A stretch of 64,000 nt of DNA from an uncultured Pelagibacteraceae bacterium (GTDB lineage Bacteria > Pseudomonadota > Alphaproteobacteria > Pelagibacterales > Pelagibacteraceae). The notes beneath the pieces were generated by a model. The model saw nothing but the letters and a program-made list of their open reading frames with translations. It ran no database searches and was not told the DNA's origin. Position numbers and translations under genes: made by a program. Below, piece after piece: positions 29,588 through 42,546 of this stretch. The stretch lies in NCBI GenBank assembly GCA_902623305.1, contig CACNTB010000001.1, forward strand, positions 124,001 through 188,000, written 5' to 3'. Within the stretch, counting starts at the first letter, position 1; every line of letters begins with the position of its first letter.

Positions 29588-30193
29588 ATGAAAAATTTAG
29601 AAGATTTAGAAAAAAAAATTAATTCAGAGTTAACTACTAAAATTAACAAAACAGAGATTAAATATAACCAAATTTATCTTGAGACTGATAAAGACGATTT
29701 AATAGATGTATGTTTGTTTTTAAAAACAAATAATGATACTAAATTTAAACAACTCATAGATATTACTGTTGTTGATTATCCTGAAAGAAACCAAAGATTT
29801 GATGTAGTTTATTTATTTTTAAGTCATGAATTTAACCAAAGAATAGTTTTAAAATATTCAATTTTAGAAAATGAAGTTATACCATCTTTAACAAGTATCT
29901 TCCCATCAGCAAACTGGATGGAAAGAGAGGTATTTGATATGTATGGTGTTTCATTTAAAGATCATCCTGATTTAAGAAGAATATTGACTGATTATGGATT
30001 TGAGGGTCATCCACTTAGAAAAGATTTTCCACTAACAGGTCATTCAGAAGTTAGATATAGCGAAGATGAAAAGAAGGTTATTAATGAACCAGTAAAATTA
30101 GAGCAAAATTATAGAAATTTTGACTACGAAAGTCCTTGGGAAGGAACAAAATATATTAAAGAGGAAATAAAAAGTAATGACAAAAAAAATTAA
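29588..30193 (+). CDS. nuoC: NADH-quinone oxidoreductase subunit C
   Basis: 201 aa; [42 protein letters not shown]. Confidence 0.97.
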   Translation: MKNLEDLEKKINSELTTKINKTEIKYNQIYLETDKDDLIDVCLFLKTNNDTKFKQLIDITVVDYPERNQRFDVVYLFLSHEFNQRIVLKYSILENEVIPSLTSIFPSANWMEREVFDMYGVSFKDHPDLRRILTDYGFEGHPLRKDFPLTGHSEVRYSEDEKKVINEPVKLEQNYRNFDYESPWEGTKYIKEEIKSNDKKN

Positions 30194-31352
30194 AAATTTA
30201 AATTTAAATTTTGGACCACAGCACCCTGCCGCACATGGAGTTTTAAGATTAATTTTAGAGTTGGACGGAGAAGTTGTTGAAAAAGCTGATCCTCATATAG
30301 GTTTATTACATAGAGGCACTGAGAAATTAATTGAAAACAAAACTTATATGCAGGCAGTGCCTTATTTTGATCGACTTGATTATGTTGCTCCAATGAACCA
30401 AGAACATGCATTTGCATTAGCAGTTGAAAAAATTCTGAAAATAGATGTTCCTATCAGAGCTCAATATATAAGGGTTATATTTTGTGAAATTGGGAGAATT
30501 TTAAGCCACATTTTAAATGTTACAACTCAAGCAATGGATGTTGGTGCTTTAACGCCAACTTTGTGGGGATTTGAAGAAAGAGAAAAATTAATGGGTTTCT
30601 ATGAGAGAGTTTCTGGTTCAAGGCTTCATGCAAATTATTTTAGAGCTGGTGGAGTTCATCAGGATTTACCTCAAGGACTTGAGGAAGATATAGCTGAATT
30701 CTGTGAAAGTTTTCCAAAAATAATAAATGATTTAGAAAGTTTACTAACTGATAATAGAATATTTAAACAACGTAATGTTGATATTGGTCTTGTTACCAAA
30801 CAAGATGCTCTTGATTACTCATTTTCTGGAGTAATGATTAGAGGATCAGGAGTTCCATGGGATTTAAGAAAATCTCAACCATATGATTGCTATGAAAATT
30901 TAGAATTTAAAATTCCAGTTGGAAAAAATGGAGATTGTTATGACAGGTATTTATGTCGAATTGAAGAAATGAAGGAGAGTGTTTCGATAATCAAACAATG
31001 TTTGTCAAAAATGGAAAAAGGACCAATTAAATCTTTAGATGGAAAAATAAGCCCACCTCCAAAAAAAGAAATTAAACAATCAATGGAAGCACTTATACAT
31101 CATTTTAAACTTTTTACTGAAGGTTATAGAGTTCCAAAAGATGAAATATATACAGCTGTTGAAGCTCCAAAGGGAGAATTTGGAGTTTACTTGATTTCTG
31201 ATGGATCTAGCAAACCTTATAAATGTAAAATAAGAGCCCCAGGTTTTTCACACTTACAATCAATGGATTATCTTATCAAAGGTCACATGTTAGCTGATGT
31301 TCCTGCGGTGCTTGGTTCATTAGATATAGTATTTGGGGAGGTTGATAGATGA
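30177..31352 (+). CDS. nuoD: NADH-quinone oxidoreductase subunit D
   Basis: 391 aa; [36 protein letters not shown]. Confidence 0.97.
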   Translation: MTKKIKNLNLNFGPQHPAAHGVLRLILELDGEVVEKADPHIGLLHRGTEKLIENKTYMQAVPYFDRLDYVAPMNQEHAFALAVEKILKIDVPIRAQYIRVIFCEIGRILSHILNVTTQAMDVGALTPTLWGFEEREKLMGFYERVSGSRLHANYFRAGGVHQDLPQGLEEDIAEFCESFPKIINDLESLLTDNRIFKQRNVDIGLVTKQDALDYSFSGVMIRGSGVPWDLRKSQPYDCYENLEFKIPVGKNGDCYDRYLCRIEEMKESVSIIKQCLSKMEKGPIKSLDGKISPPPKKEIKQSMEALIHHFKLFTEGYRVPKDEIYTAVEAPKGEFGVYLISDGSSKPYKCKIRAPGFSHLQSMDYLIKGHMLADVPAVLGSLDIVFGEVDR

Positions 31353-31957
31353 GTTTGAGAAGACCAGCAAAAATTCAACCACAAAATTTTGAATTTAATA
31401 GTTCATCCCTAGAAGCTGCTAATAAGATTGTATCGAAGTATCCTGATGGAAAGCAACAAAGTGCAGTTATGGCATTACTTTATATTGCTCAAAGACAAAA
31501 TGATAACTGGATACCATTGGAGGCAATGAAATATATCGCAAAATTTCTAAAAATGCCTTACATAAAAGTTTATGAAGTAGCTACTTTTTATACTATGTAT
31601 AATCTATCTCCTGTTGGAAAACATTTTATACAAGTGTGCACAACAACTCCTTGTATGATTAGAGGAGCTAGTAAATTAGTTGAAGCGTGTAAAGAAAAAA
31701 TATCAAAAAATGAATGTGAATTATCAAGTGATAAAACTTGTTCATGGATGGAAGTTGAGTGTTTAGGAGCTTGCGTTAATGCACCCATGATGCAAATTAA
31801 TGACGAGTATTATGAAGACCTAGATAAAGAAAAAACATTAAAAATTTTGGATCAGATTTTAGAAGGAAAAACACCAAAACCAGGTTCTTATAGAGGAAGA
31901 ATTAATAATGAACCTGAGAATAACAGAAAAACATTAATGGATTTTAAAAATGCTTAA
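31349..31957 (+). CDS. nuoE: NADH-quinone oxidoreductase subunit E
   Basis: 202 aa; [2Fe-2S] motifs CTTTPC and CLGAC. Confidence 0.97.
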   Translation: MSLRRPAKIQPQNFEFNSSSLEAANKIVSKYPDGKQQSAVMALLYIAQRQNDNWIPLEAMKYIAKFLKMPYIKVYEVATFYTMYNLSPVGKHFIQVCTTTPCMIRGASKLVEACKEKISKNECELSSDKTCSWMEVECLGACVNAPMMQINDEYYEDLDKEKTLKILDQILEGKTPKPGSYRGRINNEPENNRKTLMDFKNA

Positions 31958-33281
31958 AGATCAAGATAGAATATTTAAAAATTTATATAATGATATGGGG
32001 TCAGATGTTAGCGCTTCTCAAAAAAGGGGTGATTGGGTTAATACTAAAGAAATTACAGACAAAGGAAGAGAATGGATAATAAATGAGATAAAAGAGTCTC
32101 AACTTAGAGGTAGAGGGGGAGCTGGGTTTCCAACAGGTTTAAAATGGTCATTTGCCCCTAAAGAAGTTGGTTCAAGACCTCATTATTTAGTAATAAACGG
32201 GGATGAGTCAGAACCAGGAACGTGCAAAGATAGAGATATATTAAGATTCGAGCCACATAAGTTAATAGAAGGTTGTTTAATTGCATCATACGCAGTTCAA
32301 GCACATGTTTGTTATATTTATATTAGAGGTGAATATTTTGTTGATGGTCAAAAACTTCAAGCAGCTATTGATGAAGCTTATGAAAAAAAATTATTAGGTA
32401 AAAATGCAGCAGGCACAGGTTGGGATTTAGATATTTATATTCATTATGGTGCTGGAGCTTATATTTGTGGAGAAGAAACTGCTTTGTTAGAAAGCATAGA
32501 AGGAAAAAAAGGGCAACCTAGATTGAAACCTCCTTTCCCAGCTTTAATTGGTCTTTATGGATGTCCAACTATTATAAATAATGTGGAAACTATAGCTGTA
32601 GTCCCTACAATTCTTAGAAGAGGTGGAAAATGGTTTGCTTCTCTTGGAAGAGAAAAGAATACAGGTACAAAAATATTTTGTATATCTGGAAATGTAAATA
32701 CTCCGTGTAATGTTGAGGAAGAAATGAATATTCCATTAAAAGAATTAATCGAAGTTCATGCCGGAGGGGTTATTGGCGGTTGGGATAATCTTCAAGCAGT
32801 TATTCCAGGAGGTTCGTCAATGCCTTTAATTCCAAAAGAAAAATGTGAAACCTTAACTATGGATTTTGACTCATTAATGGCTGAGAAAAGTGGCTTAGGA
32901 ACAGCAGGTATTGTTGTAATAAATAAAGACCAAGACATTATTAAGTGTATGGCAAGAATTGCTCGATTTTATAAACATGAAAGTTGTGGTCAATGTACTC
33001 CTTGTAGAGAAGGGTCAGGTTGGATGTGGAGAATGCTTGAGAGAATGGCAAAAGGTGATGCAACAAAAGATGAAGTAGATATGTTAGGTGATGTTACAAA
33101 TCAAATAGCAGGACATACAATTTGTGCTTTTGGAGAAGGATCTTCATGGCCAGTTCAAGGACTTCTAAGACATTTTAAAAAAGAAATTGAGATGAGAAAT
33201 AATTTAGATCCTATTGTTCAGAAAAAAAATAATATTCCTTACTTAGTTGATCAACACTTACTAGATAAAAAAAATGCTTAA
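31950..33281 (+). CDS. nuoF: NADH-quinone oxidoreductase subunit F
   Basis: 443 aa; [32 protein letters not shown]. Confidence 0.97.
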   Translation: MLKDQDRIFKNLYNDMGSDVSASQKRGDWVNTKEITDKGREWIINEIKESQLRGRGGAGFPTGLKWSFAPKEVGSRPHYLVINGDESEPGTCKDRDILRFEPHKLIEGCLIASYAVQAHVCYIYIRGEYFVDGQKLQAAIDEAYEKKLLGKNAAGTGWDLDIYIHYGAGAYICGEETALLESIEGKKGQPRLKPPFPALIGLYGCPTIINNVETIAVVPTILRRGGKWFASLGREKNTGTKIFCISGNVNTPCNVEEEMNIPLKELIEVHAGGVIGGWDNLQAVIPGGSSMPLIPKEKCETLTMDFDSLMAEKSGLGTAGIVVINKDQDIIKCMARIARFYKHESCGQCTPCREGSGWMWRMLERMAKGDATKDEVDMLGDVTNQIAGHTICAFGEGSSWPVQGLLRHFKKEIEMRNNLDPIVQKKNNIPYLVDQHLLDKKNA

Positions 33282-35304
33282 ACTAAAAGTAAATGATATC
33301 GATGTCGAAGTTGAAGAAGGTTTAACTGTACTACAAGCATGTGAAAAAGCTGGAGTAGAAATTCCAAGATTTTGTTATCATGAAAAACTGTCAATAGCTG
33401 GAAATTGTAGAATGTGTTTAGTTGAGATGGAAAAATCTCCTAAACCTATTGCTTCATGCGCTATGCCAGCTGCGGAAGGTATGAATATAAAAACAAATAC
33501 AGAATTTGTTGAAAAGGCTCGAAAAGGTGTGATGGAATTTCTTTTAGCTAATCATCCTTTGGACTGCCCTGTATGTGATCAAGGTGGTGAATGTGACTTG
33601 CAAGATCAATCCATGTACTATGGTGTAGATAAATCGAGATTCAAAGAAAACAAAAGATTGGTTCCTGAAAAGAATATGGGACCCTTAATAAAAACACAAA
33701 TGACTCGATGTATTCATTGCACAAGATGTGTAAGATTTGCCACTGAAGTAGCAGGTGTACCAGAGTTAGGTGCTATCGGCAGAGGAGAAGATATGCAAAT
33801 TACAACATATCTTGAGCAGTCTATGCAATCAGAGTTATCAGCAAATGTAGTAGATTTATGCCCCGTAGGAGCTTTAACTTCAAAACCATACGTGTTTGAA
33901 GCAAGGCCTTGGGAATTAAAAAAAACAGAAACAATTGATGTAATGGATGCGGTTGGATCTAATATAAGGGTAGACACATATGATTGGGAAGTAAAAAGGG
34001 TTTTGCCGATTATTAATGAGGATATTAACGAAGAGTGGATCTCAGATAAAACGAGATATGCATGTGATGGTTTACTTCATCAAAGATTAGATACACCTTT
34101 TATTAAATATAATAAAAAATTTGAGAAAGCATCATGGGCAGAAGTATATAAAATTATTAAGTCTAAAATTGAAAATACAACAAAAGAAAAAATTTGTGGT
34201 TTTGTTGGAGATCTAACCAATATGGAAACTAGTTATATATTTAAAGAGTTTTTTGACAGAACTCTTGATTTAACAAATTATGAGTCAAGATCAGATAATA
34301 GATTTATTAATATTTCAAAAAGGGAAGATTATTTATTTAATTCGTCTTTAAATGGAATTGAAGAATCTGATTTAATTTTTTTAATTGGCTCAAACCCTAG
34401 ATATGAGGCAACTATTTTAAATGCAAGAATAAGAAAATCCTATTTAAATAACAATACTAAGGTTTACTCTTTAAATGAAAATGGTGATTTAACCTATCCT
34501 TATGAAAGTCTTGACGGACAAACTCAAACATTAAAAAATATTTTTGAAGGAATGCATGAATTATCAAAAAGTATATTAAATTCTAAAAAACCAATGATCA
34601 TATTAGGGGAGTCATTTTTAAGATTAAATAACGCTGAATTTTTATATTTTAAAATTAAAGATTTTTTAAGTAAAAATAATAAATTTTCAGATGACTGGAA
34701 TCCTTTAAATATTCTATCTTGTGATGCATCATCAGTTGGAAATTTTGATCTTGGTTTAATAAATAAAGAAAAAAATATATTGAACGATTTAAAATCAAAT
34801 AAATTTGAAATTGTTTATTTAGTTGGTCAAGATAATATCGATTTTAATAAAACAGACGAGTTTGTAATTTATCAAGGTAGTCATGGTGACAAGGGTGCGG
34901 AAATTGCTGATATTATATTACCTGGAGCAGCTTATACAGAACAAGACGCACACTATACTAATTTAGAGGGAAAAATTCAAAAAGCATATAAAGCTTCGTA
35001 TCCACCAGGCGAGGCAAAAGAGGATTGGCAAATAATAAATGAGTTAGCCGAATTTATGAATAATAGGAAGTTATTTAACGATAAAGAGGAATTAGAAAGT
35101 AGTATGTTCAATTATTTAAATCTACAAAAAGAGAAACAAAATAAAGAGTATATAAAGAAATTTAGTGATGAATTTAAAAATGAAAAATTAACAATAGACA
35201 TAAAGCCTTATTATTTCTCAAATATTATAGCCAGATGCTCAAAGACTATGATCGAGTGCAACAATTCAAAATTAAATTTAAAATCTACAGGTACAGAAGG
35301 TTAG
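33274..35304 (+). CDS. nuoG: NADH-quinone oxidoreductase subunit G
   Basis: 676 aa; [49 protein letters not shown]. Confidence 0.97.
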   Translation: MLKLKVNDIDVEVEEGLTVLQACEKAGVEIPRFCYHEKLSIAGNCRMCLVEMEKSPKPIASCAMPAAEGMNIKTNTEFVEKARKGVMEFLLANHPLDCPVCDQGGECDLQDQSMYYGVDKSRFKENKRLVPEKNMGPLIKTQMTRCIHCTRCVRFATEVAGVPELGAIGRGEDMQITTYLEQSMQSELSANVVDLCPVGALTSKPYVFEARPWELKKTETIDVMDAVGSNIRVDTYDWEVKRVLPIINEDINEEWISDKTRYACDGLLHQRLDTPFIKYNKKFEKASWAEVYKIIKSKIENTTKEKICGFVGDLTNMETSYIFKEFFDRTLDLTNYESRSDNRFINISKREDYLFNSSLNGIEESDLIFLIGSNPRYEATILNARIRKSYLNNNTKVYSLNENGDLTYPYESLDGQTQTLKNIFEGMHELSKSILNSKKPMIILGESFLRLNNAEFLYFKIKDFLSKNNKFSDDWNPLNILSCDASSVGNFDLGLINKEKNILNDLKSNKFEIVYLVGQDNIDFNKTDEFVIYQGSHGDKGAEIADIILPGAAYTEQDAHYTNLEGKIQKAYKASYPPGEAKEDWQIINELAEFMNNRKLFNDKEELESSMFNYLNLQKEKQNKEYIKKFSDEFKNEKLTIDIKPYYFSNIIARCSKTMIECNNSKLNLKSTGTEG

Positions 35305-35305
35305 A

Positions 35306-36304
35306 ATGGAATACTTAAGTATAGTTTTTCAGGAAGTATATAAAATATTATTTTTATTAGTGCCTGTTTTAGTTTCCGTTGCTATGATTGTATGGCTTGA
35401 TAGAAGAGTTTGGGCTTTTGTACAAAAACGACAAGGACCGAATGTTGTTGGCCCTTTTGGCTTACTACAATCTTTAGCTGACGCTCTAAAATATATCTTT
35501 AAAGAAATGATCATTCCTTCAAGTTCTAACAAAGTAATTTTTATATTAGCTCCTATTGTGACAATGACATTAGCTTTGATTGCGTGGGCTGTTATTCCAT
35601 TTAGTGCGTCTCAGGTTTTAGCTGATATTAATGTTGGAATTCTTTACTTATTCGCGGTTTCATCCTTAGGTGTATATGGAATTATAATGGGTGGTTGGGC
35701 CTCAAATTCAAAATATCCGTTTCTAGGAGCAATTAGATCAGCAGCTCAAATGGTGTCTTACGAGGTATCCATAGGAGTAATAATAATAAATGTATTATTG
35801 TGCGTTGGATCACTCAACTTAAATGACATCGTCCTAGCTCAACAAAGTATGTGGTTTGTAATTCCTTTATTTCCAATGTTTGTAATATTTTTTATTTCAG
35901 CTTTAGCTGAGACTAATAGACCTCCTTTTGATTTACCCGAAGCAGAAGCAGAATTAGTTGCAGGATATCAAACTGAATACTCTGGAATGATGTATGCAAT
36001 GTTTTGGTTAGGTGAATATGCAAATATATTATTGATGTGCGCTATGGGTGCAATATTATTTTTAGGTGGATGGTTATCACCTTTAGAAATTTATCCATTT
36101 ACATTAGTGCCAGAGGCAATATGGTTAATATTAAAAATTCTACTTTTATTTTTTTTATTTGCTTTAGTTAAGGCTATTGTTCCTAGATATAGATATGACC
36201 AGCTTATGAGATTAGGTTGGAAAGTATTCCTTCCTTTTTCTTTAATATGGGTAGTGCTTACAGCGAGCTATCTGTTTTATTTTAATCTTTTACCAGTAAA
36301 TTAA
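35306..36304 (+). CDS. nuoH: NADH-quinone oxidoreductase subunit H
   Basis: 332 aa; [56 protein letters not shown]. Confidence 0.97.
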   Translation: MEYLSIVFQEVYKILFLLVPVLVSVAMIVWLDRRVWAFVQKRQGPNVVGPFGLLQSLADALKYIFKEMIIPSSSNKVIFILAPIVTMTLALIAWAVIPFSASQVLADINVGILYLFAVSSLGVYGIIMGGWASNSKYPFLGAIRSAAQMVSYEVSIGVIIINVLLCVGSLNLNDIVLAQQSMWFVIPLFPMFVIFFISALAETNRPPFDLPEAEAELVAGYQTEYSGMMYAMFWLGEYANILLMCAMGAILFLGGWLSPLEIYPFTLVPEAIWLILKILLLFFLFALVKAIVPRYRYDQLMRLGWKVFLPFSLIWVVLTASYLFYFNLLPVN

Positions 36305-36306
36305 TT

Positions 36307-36792
36307 ATGAAAATTTCAAGACTTTTTAAAACAATATTTATGACTGATTTTGTAGGAGGCTTGTTCATGGCTTTAAAAGAATTTTTTAAACCAAAAAAAA
36401 CAATAAACTATCCTTTTGAAAAAGGAAAAATTAGTCCAAGATTTAGAGGAGAACACGCTTTAAGAAGATATCCTAATGGTGAAGAAAGATGTATTGCGTG
36501 TAAATTATGTGAAGCTGTTTGTCCAGCACAAGCTATAACGATAGAATCCGCTCAGAGAGAAGATGGCAGTAGGAAAACAACTCGTTACGATATAGATATG
36601 ATGAAATGTATTTATTGTGGTCTATGTGAGGAATCTTGTCCAGTTGATGCTATAGTCCAAGGTCCTAATTTTGAGTTTTCAACAGAGACGAGGGAAGAAC
36701 TCTATTATACAAAAGATAAGTTGTTAGATAATGGAGATAGATGGGAGAATATTTTAGACGCAAATATTAAAGCAGACAATATTCACAGATAG
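36307..36792 (+). CDS. nuoI: NADH-quinone oxidoreductase subunit I
   Basis: 161 aa; two 4Fe-4S motifs [12 protein letters not shown] and [12 protein letters not shown]. Confidence 0.97.
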   Translation: MKISRLFKTIFMTDFVGGLFMALKEFFKPKKTINYPFEKGKISPRFRGEHALRRYPNGEERCIACKLCEAVCPAQAITIESAQREDGSRKTTRYDIDMMKCIYCGLCEESCPVDAIVQGPNFEFSTETREELYYTKDKLLDNGDRWENILDANIKADNIHR

Positions 36793-36795
36793 TAA

Positions 36796-37428
36796 ATGAT
36801 TGCACATTCTATTTTTTTTTATACATTTTCATTAATCGCAATTGTTTCAGCAATAATGGTTACAGCATCCAAAAATACAGTTCACTCGGTATTTTTTTTA
36901 ATTTTAGATTTCATAAGTATTTCTTGTTTGTTCATAATGATAGGAGCAGAATTTTTAGGAATGATTATGTTAATAGTTTATGTTGGAGCTGTTGCAGTTT
37001 TATTTTTATTTGTAGTAATGATGTTAAATGTTGCTCAACAAAAAAATCAATGGTTTGCTGCTAAAGATAGCTCAAAACATATCCCGGTTGGTTTAATCAT
37101 AAGCACTCTCATTTTTGTTGAAATTATTATTGTAATTGGAGGATGGAAATACAAGCCAGAACTTTTTGATATAAACAATTCTCTTGCTCAATCAAGTTTA
37201 AGTAATACCCATTCTTTAGGTCAGATTTTGTACACTGATTATATTCACATATTTCAAATAAGTGGTATGATACTGTTGGTTGCCATGATAGGGGCCATTG
37301 TATTAACTTTCAGACAAAGAGCTGGTGTTAAAAGACAAAGTTATATTAAGCAGATATCCCGAGAAAGAGATGAAGGTGTTGAAGTATTAGAAGTTGAGAC
37401 CAACAAGGGAGTGAGAATAGATGACTGA
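36796..37428 (+). CDS. nuoJ: NADH-quinone oxidoreductase subunit J
   Basis: 210 aa; [28 protein letters not shown]. Confidence 0.95.
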   Translation: MIAHSIFFYTFSLIAIVSAIMVTASKNTVHSVFFLILDFISISCLFIMIGAEFLGMIMLIVYVGAVAVLFLFVVMMLNVAQQKNQWFAAKDSSKHIPVGLIISTLIFVEIIIVIGGWKYKPELFDINNSLAQSSLSNTHSLGQILYTDYIHIFQISGMILLVAMIGAIVLTFRQRAGVKRQSYIKQISRERDEGVEVLEVETNKGVRIDD

Positions 37429-37732
37429 GATTGGTCTAGGACATTATTTAACCCTTGGTGCTGTAATTTTTTCGATAGGCGTAATAGGTATTTTTCTTAA
37501 TAGAAAAAATATTATCGTCATACTAATGAGTATTGAATTGATATTACTTGCCGTAAATATAAATTTAGTTTCATTTTCAATTTTTCTAGGTGATTTAGCT
37601 GGTCAGGTTTTTACTTTATTTATTTTGACAGTAGCAGCGGCTGAAGCGGCTATAGGATTAGCAATTATAGTGGTGTATTTCAGAAACTCTGGAACTATAC
37701 GAGTTGAAGAAATAGATAAGTTGAAAGGTTAA
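37421..37732 (+). CDS. nuoK: NADH-quinone oxidoreductase subunit K
   Basis: 103 aa; [31 protein letters not shown]. Confidence 0.97.
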   Translation: MTEIGLGHYLTLGAVIFSIGVIGIFLNRKNIIVILMSIELILLAVNINLVSFSIFLGDLAGQVFTLFILTVAAAEAAIGLAIIVVYFRNSGTIRVEEIDKLKG

Positions 37733-37734
37733 TT

Positions 37735-39645
37735 ATGGAACTTTCAATTATATTTCTTCCACTTATTGCTTCAATTATTTCGGGTTTTTTTGGAAGATAT
37801 ATTGGTGATAGAAACTCTGAAATAGTAACAAGTGCTCTTGTTTCAATTTCTGCACTTTTCTCAATAAATGTTCTTTATCAAGTAATTTTTAATCAATACG
37901 AAGAAAATATTGTTATAGCTACCTGGATAAGTTCGGGGTCACTTGATGTAAATTGGTCGATGTTAATTGATCCGTTATCAGCTGTGATGTTAGTTGTTGT
38001 AACTTCTGTATCTGCTCTGGTGCATATCTATTCAATTGGTTACATGTCGCATGATCCACATAAGCCAAGATTTATGGCTTATTTGTCGTTATTCACTTTT
38101 GCAATGTTGATGCTTGTAACTTCAGATAATTTTATTCAACTATTTTTTGGTTGGGAAGGTGTTGGTCTTTGTTCATATTTCTTAATTGGTTTTTGGTTTA
38201 AAAAAGAAAGTGCAAATGCTGCAGCTATCAAAGCATTTGTAGTTAATAGAGTAGGTGACTTTGGTTTTGCTTTAGGAATTTTCTTAATATTTTATTTATT
38301 TGGAACAGTTAATTACTCAGAAGTTTTTCAACAAATTTCAACTGTTGTGGATAAAAATTTATCATTTTTAGGTTTTGAAGTTAAAGCAATAGATTTAGTT
38401 TGTTTACTTTTATTTATTGGAGCAATGGGTAAATCTGCTCAGATATTACTTCATACATGGTTACCTGATGCTATGGAAGGTCCAACTCCAGTTTCAGCAT
38501 TAATTCATGCAGCAACAATGGTTACGGCTGGAGTTTTTTTAGTTGTAAGATGTTCTCCAATTTATGAATATTCACCGTTAATACTAAATTTTATTACTAT
38601 AGTAGGAATGACTACTGCCTTCTTTGCAGCAACAGTGGCTTTAGTACAAACGGATATAAAAAAAATAATTGCATATTCTACATGTAGTCAACTTGGCTAT
38701 ATGTTTTTCGCAGCTGGAGTAGGTGCTTATAATGTTGCCATGTTTCATTTATTTACTCACGCATTTTTTAAAGCTCTTTTGTTTTTAGGATCTGGTTCAG
38801 TAATTCATGCTTTTAAAGATGAACAAAATATAAATAATATGGGTGGTGTATGGAAAAAGCTGCCATATACCTACGCTTTAATGATTATAGGAACACTTGC
38901 TTTAACAGGTTTCCCCTTTTTATCAGGATTTTATTCTAAAGATGCAATCATAGAATTCGCCTATTTAAAAGGTAACACAACAGGATATTACGCTGCTGGA
39001 GTTGGAATAATTACAGCATTTTTAACATCTATTTATTCGTGGAGATTAATTTTTAAAACTTTCCATGGAGAGTATAACAATAAAAATATCAAGATAGAGG
39101 AAACTCACGAGTCTCCTATAGTAATGCTTCTTCCTTTATTTATTCTTTCAATAGGTGCTGTATTTGCTGGTTTTTTATTTAAAGATCTTTTTATTGGTCA
39201 TAGTGATAATCCTTTTTGGGGGGAGTCTATTAAGTTTTTAAATCCTTTAAGCACTGAACATCCTCCTTTATGGTTTTTACTTTTAACACCTTGTTTAGTT
39301 TTATTATCTATTCCGATTGCTTATTATTTATTTGTAAGAAATAAAAATTTACCTAATGACATCGCATCAATAAATAAACCTTTATATAATTTTTTATTAA
39401 ATAAGTGGTATTTCGATGAGTTGTATGAAGTATTATTCATTAAATCTTCAAAAAAAATTGGTTTATTTTTATGGAAATTTTGTGACGGAACTATAATTGA
39501 TGGTTTTGGTCCTGATGGAATTTCCTCGTTTATTAAAAAATGTTCAATAAAAGCCTCTAAATTTCAAAGTGGTTTTATCTATCAATATGCATTCATTATG
39601 TTGGTAGGTTTCTCTGCTTTTTTAACCTTTTTAATAGTTAAATAA
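37735..39645 (+). CDS. nuoL: NADH-quinone oxidoreductase subunit L
   Basis: 636 aa; GWEGVGLCSYFLIGFWF, HTWLPDAMEGPTPVSALIHAATMVTAGVFL. Confidence 0.97.
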   Translation: MELSIIFLPLIASIISGFFGRYIGDRNSEIVTSALVSISALFSINVLYQVIFNQYEENIVIATWISSGSLDVNWSMLIDPLSAVMLVVVTSVSALVHIYSIGYMSHDPHKPRFMAYLSLFTFAMLMLVTSDNFIQLFFGWEGVGLCSYFLIGFWFKKESANAAAIKAFVVNRVGDFGFALGIFLIFYLFGTVNYSEVFQQISTVVDKNLSFLGFEVKAIDLVCLLLFIGAMGKSAQILLHTWLPDAMEGPTPVSALIHAATMVTAGVFLVVRCSPIYEYSPLILNFITIVGMTTAFFAATVALVQTDIKKIIAYSTCSQLGYMFFAAGVGAYNVAMFHLFTHAFFKALLFLGSGSVIHAFKDEQNINNMGGVWKKLPYTYALMIIGTLALTGFPFLSGFYSKDAIIEFAYLKGNTTGYYAAGVGIITAFLTSIYSWRLIFKTFHGEYNNKNIKIEETHESPIVMLLPLFILSIGAVFAGFLFKDLFIGHSDNPFWGESIKFLNPLSTEHPPLWFLLLTPCLVLLSIPIAYYLFVRNKNLPNDIASINKPLYNFLLNKWYFDELYEVLFIKSSKKIGLFLWKFCDGTIIDGFGPDGISSFIKKCSIKASKFQSGFIYQYAFIMLVGFSAFLTFLIVK

Positions 39646-41126
39646 TGAATTTTCCTATTCTTTCATCTTTAATACTATTACCAATAGTAGGAGCTTTATT
39701 TTTATTTTTTACTAAAGATAAAGAAGGAAATAATTTAACCGCAAAATATGTTGCATTATTCACAACAGTTGTTAATTTTTTAATTTCTATTTATTTGTGG
39801 ATTGCTTTTGATCAGTCTACCTCTAATTTCCAATTTATAGAAGATAGAATATGGATTGAAGGATTTATTAATTATAAAGTTGGTATAGATGGAATTTCAA
39901 TTTTATTTATTATATTAACAACTTTTATTACACCACTATGTGTAATATCTGTGAACAACTCTGTAAAAAATAGATTAAGAGATTTTTTAATTGCGATACT
40001 GATTATGGAAAGTTTTATGATTGGTGTTTTTTGTGCATTAGATTTAGTCGTATTTTATTTGTTCTTTGAAGCAGGATTAATTCCAATGTTTTTAATTATT
40101 GGAATTTGGGGAGGCACAAGAAGAGTTTATTCTGCATTTAAATTTTTTTTATACACACTCTTAGGTTCTGTTTTGATGTTAGTTGCAATAATTTCAATTT
40201 ATTGGATAACTGGCACAACAGATGTAGTTAAGCTTTATGAAATTGGCATTGATGTTAAATATCAAAATCTTTTATGGTTGGCGTTTTTTAGTTCATTTGC
40301 AGTTAAAACACCTATGTGGCCTGTTCATACATGGTTACCGGATGCACACGTTGAGGCTCCTACGGCAGGATCTGTATTACTAGCAGCAATATTATTGAAG
40401 ATGGCTGGATATGGATTTATAAGATTTTCATTAGGACTTTTCCCTGTAGCATCAGAAACATTTACCCCTTTAATTTATGTTTTGAGTGTAATTGCAATTA
40501 TATTCACGTCACTAATAGCTTTAATGCAAGAAGATATGAAAAAACTTATAGCATATTCATCTGTTGCTCATATGGGCTTTGTAACATTAGGTATCTTCAC
40601 TCTACAACAGCAGGGGATTGAAGGGAGTATAATTCAAATGATAAGTCATGGATTGGTTTCAGCAGCTTTGTTTTTAACTGTTGGAGTAGTATATGACAGA
40701 ATGCATTCTAGATTAATAAGTACTTACGGTGGATTAGTTTCTGTAATTCCAAAATATTCAATATTATTTATGGTATTTGCCTTGGCATCACTAGGTTTAC
40801 CTGGGACAAGTGGTTTTATTGGAGAGTTTTTAATTTTAATGGGAGCATTTAAAGATAATTTTTTAGTTGCTGTTATCGCTAGTCTTGGAGTGATTTTAGG
40901 TGCTGCATATATGTTATGGTTATATAAGAGAGTAGTTTTTGGCAAACTAATAAATGAAGATCTCAAAAAAATTGTAGATTTAAATAGATCTGAATATTTT
41001 ATTTTAAGTTGTTTGGCAGCCCCAATTTTATTTTATGGTTTTTATCCAGATCCATTAATTAACACTATAGAAGTTTCAGTAACAGATTTAATTAACATGC
41101 ACGAAACAAATTTAGCTAGTAAATAA
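39645..41126 (+). CDS. nuoM: NADH-quinone oxidoreductase subunit M
   Basis: 493 aa; FFEAGLIPMFLIIGIWGG, VHTWLPDAHVEAPTAGSVLLAAILLKMAGYG. Confidence 0.97.
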   Translation: MNFPILSSLILLPIVGALFLFFTKDKEGNNLTAKYVALFTTVVNFLISIYLWIAFDQSTSNFQFIEDRIWIEGFINYKVGIDGISILFIILTTFITPLCVISVNNSVKNRLRDFLIAILIMESFMIGVFCALDLVVFYLFFEAGLIPMFLIIGIWGGTRRVYSAFKFFLYTLLGSVLMLVAIISIYWITGTTDVVKLYEIGIDVKYQNLLWLAFFSSFAVKTPMWPVHTWLPDAHVEAPTAGSVLLAAILLKMAGYGFIRFSLGLFPVASETFTPLIYVLSVIAIIFTSLIALMQEDMKKLIAYSSVAHMGFVTLGIFTLQQQGIEGSIIQMISHGLVSAALFLTVGVVYDRMHSRLISTYGGLVSVIPKYSILFMVFALASLGLPGTSGFIGEFLILMGAFKDNFLVAVIASLGVILGAAYMLWLYKRVVFGKLINEDLKKIVDLNRSEYFILSCLAAPILFYGFYPDPLINTIEVSVTDLINMHETNLASK

Positions 41127-41127
41127 T

Positions 41128-42546
41128 ATGGAAAATTTAAATTTAATATTACCTGAAATTTTTATTTCTCTTTCAATTATGTTTTTACTTATTTTGGGTG
41201 TATTTAAAAAACAAGGTTCTAAAATTACATTTAATTTATCTTTGTTTGCAATTTTAATTACAACAATAATAACAATAAATGAAACTTTCTCTGTATATAG
41301 AGAAACCTTATTTAATGGAAGTATAGTTATTGATCAAATGTCATCATTGATGAAAATTATAACTTTAATTGGTGGATTTTTAGTTTTAATTATTTCATCA
41401 AACTATTTAAAAACTTTTAAAATATACAACATAGAATATCCAATTTTAATTCTGAGCTCGATTCTTGGTATGATGGTTATGATTAGCTCAAATGATTTAA
41501 TTGTTTTTTATATGGGACTTGAGTTACAGTCATTAGCTCTTTATGTGTTAGCTACATATAACAGAGATCAACTAAAATCATCTGAAGCTGGTTTAAAATA
41601 TTTTGTTTTAAGTGCTCTTTCATCTGGATTATTATTATATGGATGTTCACTAGTTTATGGTTTTTCTGGTTCAACTAATTTTGATATAATATCAAACCAA
41701 TTAAATTCTGATGAGTACGTTTTAACATTTGGAATTGTATTTATTTTAGTTGGTTTAGCATTTAAAATTTCAGCAGTTCCATTTCATATGTGGGCACCTG
41801 ATGTTTACGAAGGATCTCCAACAACTGTAACTTTATTTTTTACGATAGTACCAAAAATAGCTGCATTAACAGTATTTATAAGATTTTTATATGTTCCTTT
41901 CTTAAATTTAATTGACCAATGGCAAATGATAATTGTTTTTCTTTCAATTGCTTCGATGATTTTTGGAGCAGTTGCTGCAATAGGGCAAACTAATATTAAA
42001 AGACTAATAGCTTACAGTTCTATTAGTCATATTGGTTACACATTAGCAGGACTAGCTACCGCATCAAATGAAGGAATACAAAGTTCAATAATCTATATTT
42101 CAATTTATGTCGTTATGAATTTAGCTCTTTTTTCTTGTCTACTTATGTTAAGAAGAAAGGATCAATATTATGAGGATATTGATGATCTTTCAGGACTATC
42201 AAAAAATCATCCTTTATTATCTTTATGTTTACTTTTAATATTATTTTCTTTAGCAGGTATCCCACCATTAGCCGGTTTCTTTGCAAAATTTTATGTTTTT
42301 AAAGCTGTTTTGGAACAATCAATGTATTTCTTGGCTATAGTAGGATTGTTATCTACCGTAGTTGCAGCTTTTTATTATTTAAGAATTATAAAAATAATTT
42401 ACTTTGATAAAGAAAAAGAAAAATACGATACAGACCACAGCTTATGGCTAAAATTTTCACTTACAGTATCAACTATATTAATTCTTTTATACTTCATATT
42501 CCCAAGTCAGTTAATAGAAGTTGTATCAAGAATTAATATTATTTAA
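41128..42546 (+). CDS. nuoN: NADH-quinone oxidoreductase subunit N
   Basis: 472 aa; GLELQSLALYVLA, SAVPFHMWAPDVYEGSPTTVTLFF. Confidence 0.97.
   Translation: MENLNLILPEIFISLSIMFLLILGVFKKQGSKITFNLSLFAILITTIITINETFSVYRETLFNGSIVIDQMSSLMKIITLIGGFLVLIISSNYLKTFKIYNIEYPILILSSILGMMVMISSNDLIVFYMGLELQSLALYVLATYNRDQLKSSEAGLKYFVLSALSSGLLLYGCSLVYGFSGSTNFDIISNQLNSDEYVLTFGIVFILVGLAFKISAVPFHMWAPDVYEGSPTTVTLFFTIVPKIAALTVFIRFLYVPFLNLIDQWQMIIVFLSIASMIFGAVAAIGQTNIKRLIAYSSISHIGYTLAGLATASNEGIQSSIIYISIYVVMNLALFSCLLMLRRKDQYYEDIDDLSGLSKNHPLLSLCLLLILFSLAGIPPLAGFFAKFYVFKAVLEQSMYFLAIVGLLSTVVAAFYYLRIIKIIYFDKEKEKYDTDHSLWLKFSLTVSTILILLYFIFPSQLIEVVSRINII

Noticed and set aside
33714-33977. 87-aa antisense ORF in nuoG, and similar shadows in nuoD, nuoE, nuoH, nuoM, rnj, lon, tig and dnaE
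   Set aside because: Each is antisense to a conserved gene with recognisable motifs; treated as chance open frames.
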